This document shows, piece after piece, positions 62,296-64,000 of a stretch of DNA of 64,000 bases. The position numbers and the translations under genes were made by a program. Position 1 is the first letter of the stretch; every line of letters begins with the position of its first letter. The notes under the pieces are model-generated. The model searched no databases. It was given only the letters and a program-made list of their open reading frames with translations, and was not told where the DNA came from. This DNA is from Planctomycetota bacterium (GTDB lineage: Bacteria; Planctomycetota; JAPUJT01): positions 1 through 64,000 of the forward strand of contig JAPUJT010000065.1 in the NCBI GenBank assembly GCA_027296055.1, written 5' to 3'.

Positions 62296-62351
62296 CCCGG
62301 CTTGAGGGTCTCTCCCGGCAACTATAGACTGGAGCGCCGAGGGCACACCGC

Positions 62352-63992
62352 ATGCAGAGCATCACCACGATCCGGAACGGGACGACACGCTGGTTTGTCC
62401 GTAGCGATGTCGCGGAACCTTTCCGCGATCTGATCGTCGATATCCAGTCGGAGCTAGAGGCCCGCACCTCGATCACGATTCTCAAGGAGAACCTTGCCCG
62501 CACCGTCTATCGGCTCCCTTTCCCGACCGACGGCGGTGACGAGATCATCCTGAAGGACTACCGGGTGCGCGGCTGGGACCAGACGCTCCGGTACATGATC
62601 CGGCCGTCCAAGGCGCGCGCCGAGTGGCGCGCGATGAGCCGTCTGCGAGGCCGGGAGTTTCCCACAGCGACCCCGATCGGGTACTCCGAATCTCGCAGTA
62701 GGGGTGTCCTCACCGGCTGCTCCTTCGCCTCCGTGGCCATCCCTGGCGCCTACCCCTTTCCTGATAGGTTCAGAACCGGGGAGGCGGCGGAGCGCGAGGC
62801 GTTGATCGGATCCCTGGCCAACCTCGTGGTGGCCTTGCACGGCCGCGGCGCCTATCACCGGGACCTGCACGTGGGGAACGTCCTCGTCTCGGGCGACCGG
62901 CTCTTCCTCATCGATCTCCACCGGGCGGCGTTCCCACCCCGGCTCACGCGACGGATGCGGCTCCGTGACCTCACGAAGATCTGCCACTCCCTCACGTTCA
63001 TCACGGACGAGGGAGATCTCCGGCGTCTCGTCCACTCCTACGCGGAGGCGACCGGTCTGGCAGGTGGCGCAGACACCGCGTTCAAGAAGATCCGGAGGGG
63101 CGTATCTCGCATGGAGCGGGTCCGGATACGCAGCCGATCGCTTCGTTGCGTGAAGGAGAGCACCGGTTTCAGGCGAGCGACGCTCCCCAAGGGTGTTCTC
63201 TATCACCGGAGACGATGGCCGGAGGATCTTCTCCGAGCGGCCATGGTCTCCCACCAGGAGGCGGCCGCCGGCGGGGATCGATTGCTCAAGGCCAGCGAAC
63301 GGGCCCAGGTCACGCGCGTCTCCACTCCGCAGGGGGAGATCGCCTGCAAGGAGTACCTGTACCCCCGGTGGAGTCATCTCCTCGAGAACCTGCTTCGAAC
63401 CAGCCCCGCACGCAGGGCGTACATCGCGGGGAGAGGTCTCGAGGAGCTTCGGATCCCCACCCCCGAGGTGATCGGCCTCTACGAGGAACGATCCCTTGGC
63501 GTCGTCACTCGAAGCCTTCTCTTCAGTCGGTTCGTGGACGGGGAGCCCGTGGAGATCGCCTTCAAACGCTTCAACGATCCCGAGCGGAGAGATGCCCTCT
63601 CCCCGGAACGGCGGGTGTTCCTCCGCGAGTTCGCCGATGCGGTCCGACGAATTCACGATTCGGATGTCTATCAACCCGACATGGCAGGACAGAACTTCCT
63701 CGTCGTCGAGAAGGATGGGGAGCGCACGTTCTTTCTGGTCGACCTCGATCGGGTGCGACTCGGGGAAAGGATCACCGATCTCCGCCGCCGGCGAAGCCTC
63801 AGCCAGATAGGACACATGCCCGGGACACTCACCCGCGGGGATCGCCTGCATTTTCTCCGGGCGTACGCGGGTTCGGACGAGCCCTTCGCCGCGCGCGAGA
63901 CGCTTCGACTCCTTGCCGAGATGATCGATCAGAAGGCGATCGATCAGGAGAAGCGGATCGCGAGAATCCTCCGGAAGCAATCGGGTGCCTGA
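62352..63992 (+). CDS. Tandem Kdo/WaaP-like (lipopolysaccharide kinase) protein
   Basis: 546 residues containing two kinase-like domains. The first (about 35-250) has ILKDYRVRGWDQTLRY, YHRDLHVGNVLV and LFLIDLHRA, equivalent to HxDLxxxN and the metal-binding Asp. The second (about 275-546) has EIACKEYLYPRW, VYQPDMAGQNFLV and FFLVDLDRVRLGER, with Asp and Asn kept but the preceding His replaced by Gln. WaaP/KdkA-type kinases phosphorylate sugars of the LPS core. A fused pair is unusual. It is the last gene of the run, 57 bp after the glycosyltransferase, consistent with a glycan-modifying role. Confidence 0.87.
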   Translation: MQSITTIRNGTTRWFVRSDVAEPFRDLIVDIQSELEARTSITILKENLARTVYRLPFPTDGGDEIILKDYRVRGWDQTLRYMIRPSKARAEWRAMSRLRGREFPTATPIGYSESRSRGVLTGCSFASVAIPGAYPFPDRFRTGEAAEREALIGSLANLVVALHGRGAYHRDLHVGNVLVSGDRLFLIDLHRAAFPPRLTRRMRLRDLTKICHSLTFITDEGDLRRLVHSYAEATGLAGGADTAFKKIRRGVSRMERVRIRSRSLRCVKESTGFRRATLPKGVLYHRRRWPEDLLRAAMVSHQEAAAGGDRLLKASERAQVTRVSTPQGEIACKEYLYPRWSHLLENLLRTSPARRAYIAGRGLEELRIPTPEVIGLYEERSLGVVTRSLLFSRFVDGEPVEIAFKRFNDPERRDALSPERRVFLREFADAVRRIHDSDVYQPDMAGQNFLVVEKDGERTFFLVDLDRVRLGERITDLRRRRSLSQIGHMPGTLTRGDRLHFLRAYAGSDEPFAARETLRLLAEMIDQKAIDQEKRIARILRKQSGA

Positions 63993-64000
63993 GACCCGCT

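Overview
The window looks like chromosomal sequence from a high-GC Gram-negative bacterium. LspA, many lipoprotein signal peptides and Kdo/WaaP-like kinases imply an outer envelope. A truncated WD40 gene carries the N-terminal wording 'DLHGDPLPFGAIARLG', typical of planctomycete WD40 proteins. PEGA-type Ser/Thr kinases, a DDE transposase of a planctomycete-common type and families of secreted DUF1579 proteins agree with that. Planctomycetota or a close relative is therefore the best guess, but this is inference and not proof.

Bases 1-16000 form an accessory region. A tandem array of palindromic ~155-165 bp repeats (about 215-695) and a second array in the opposite orientation (11335-11720, plus a solitary copy near 13450-13515) bracket about 10.6 kb. 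Between them lie a decayed IS1595-type transposase, a compact integrative element (CHC2/Toprim primase-ATPase, small coupled ORF, excisionase-like protein, tyrosine integrase), the 5' half of a tRNA-Leu(CAA) broken in the anticodon stem, a nine-repeat IPT/TIG lipoprotein and another lipoprotein. Then come a second IPT/TIG lipoprotein, a lipoprotein remnant, a DDE transposase that truncates a WD40 gene, and a small lipoprotein.

Bases 16700-31300 hold a large secreted M4 metalloprotease with FG-GAP repeats, a CBS protein, the split proton-translocating transhydrogenase (pntAA-pntAB-pntB), a third IPT/TIG protein fused to delta-60 repeats with a partial copy beside it, a lipoprotein, and a Ser/Thr kinase with three PEGA domains. 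A REP-associated tyrosine transposase (31560-32273) sits inside its own palindromic repeats. The same palindromes recur as a pair at 53957-54080 between two convergent genes.

Bases 32287-50000 are mostly housekeeping or envelope genes. They include a minus-strand cluster of an HExxH protein, two dynamin-like GTPases and a rhodanese lacking its cysteine. Then follow a cytochrome c/beta-propeller lipoprotein, a NatAB-type ABC exporter, a signal-peptidase-like pseudoenzyme, a TatD-like hydrolase, a phosphoesterase, four tandem secreted DUF1579 paralogues separated by hairpins, an MBL hydrolase and lspA.

Bases 50373-63992 hold an FmdB-like protein, rpoZ, groEL (no groES, no GGM tail), an MBL hydrolase, two membrane glycosyltransferases, and a plus-strand run of a secreted repeat protein, an ATP-grasp ligase, a C39-like cysteine peptidase, a GT2 glycosyltransferase and a double WaaP-like kinase. 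That run may act on a peptide- or sugar-containing surface product, although no precursor gene is visible.
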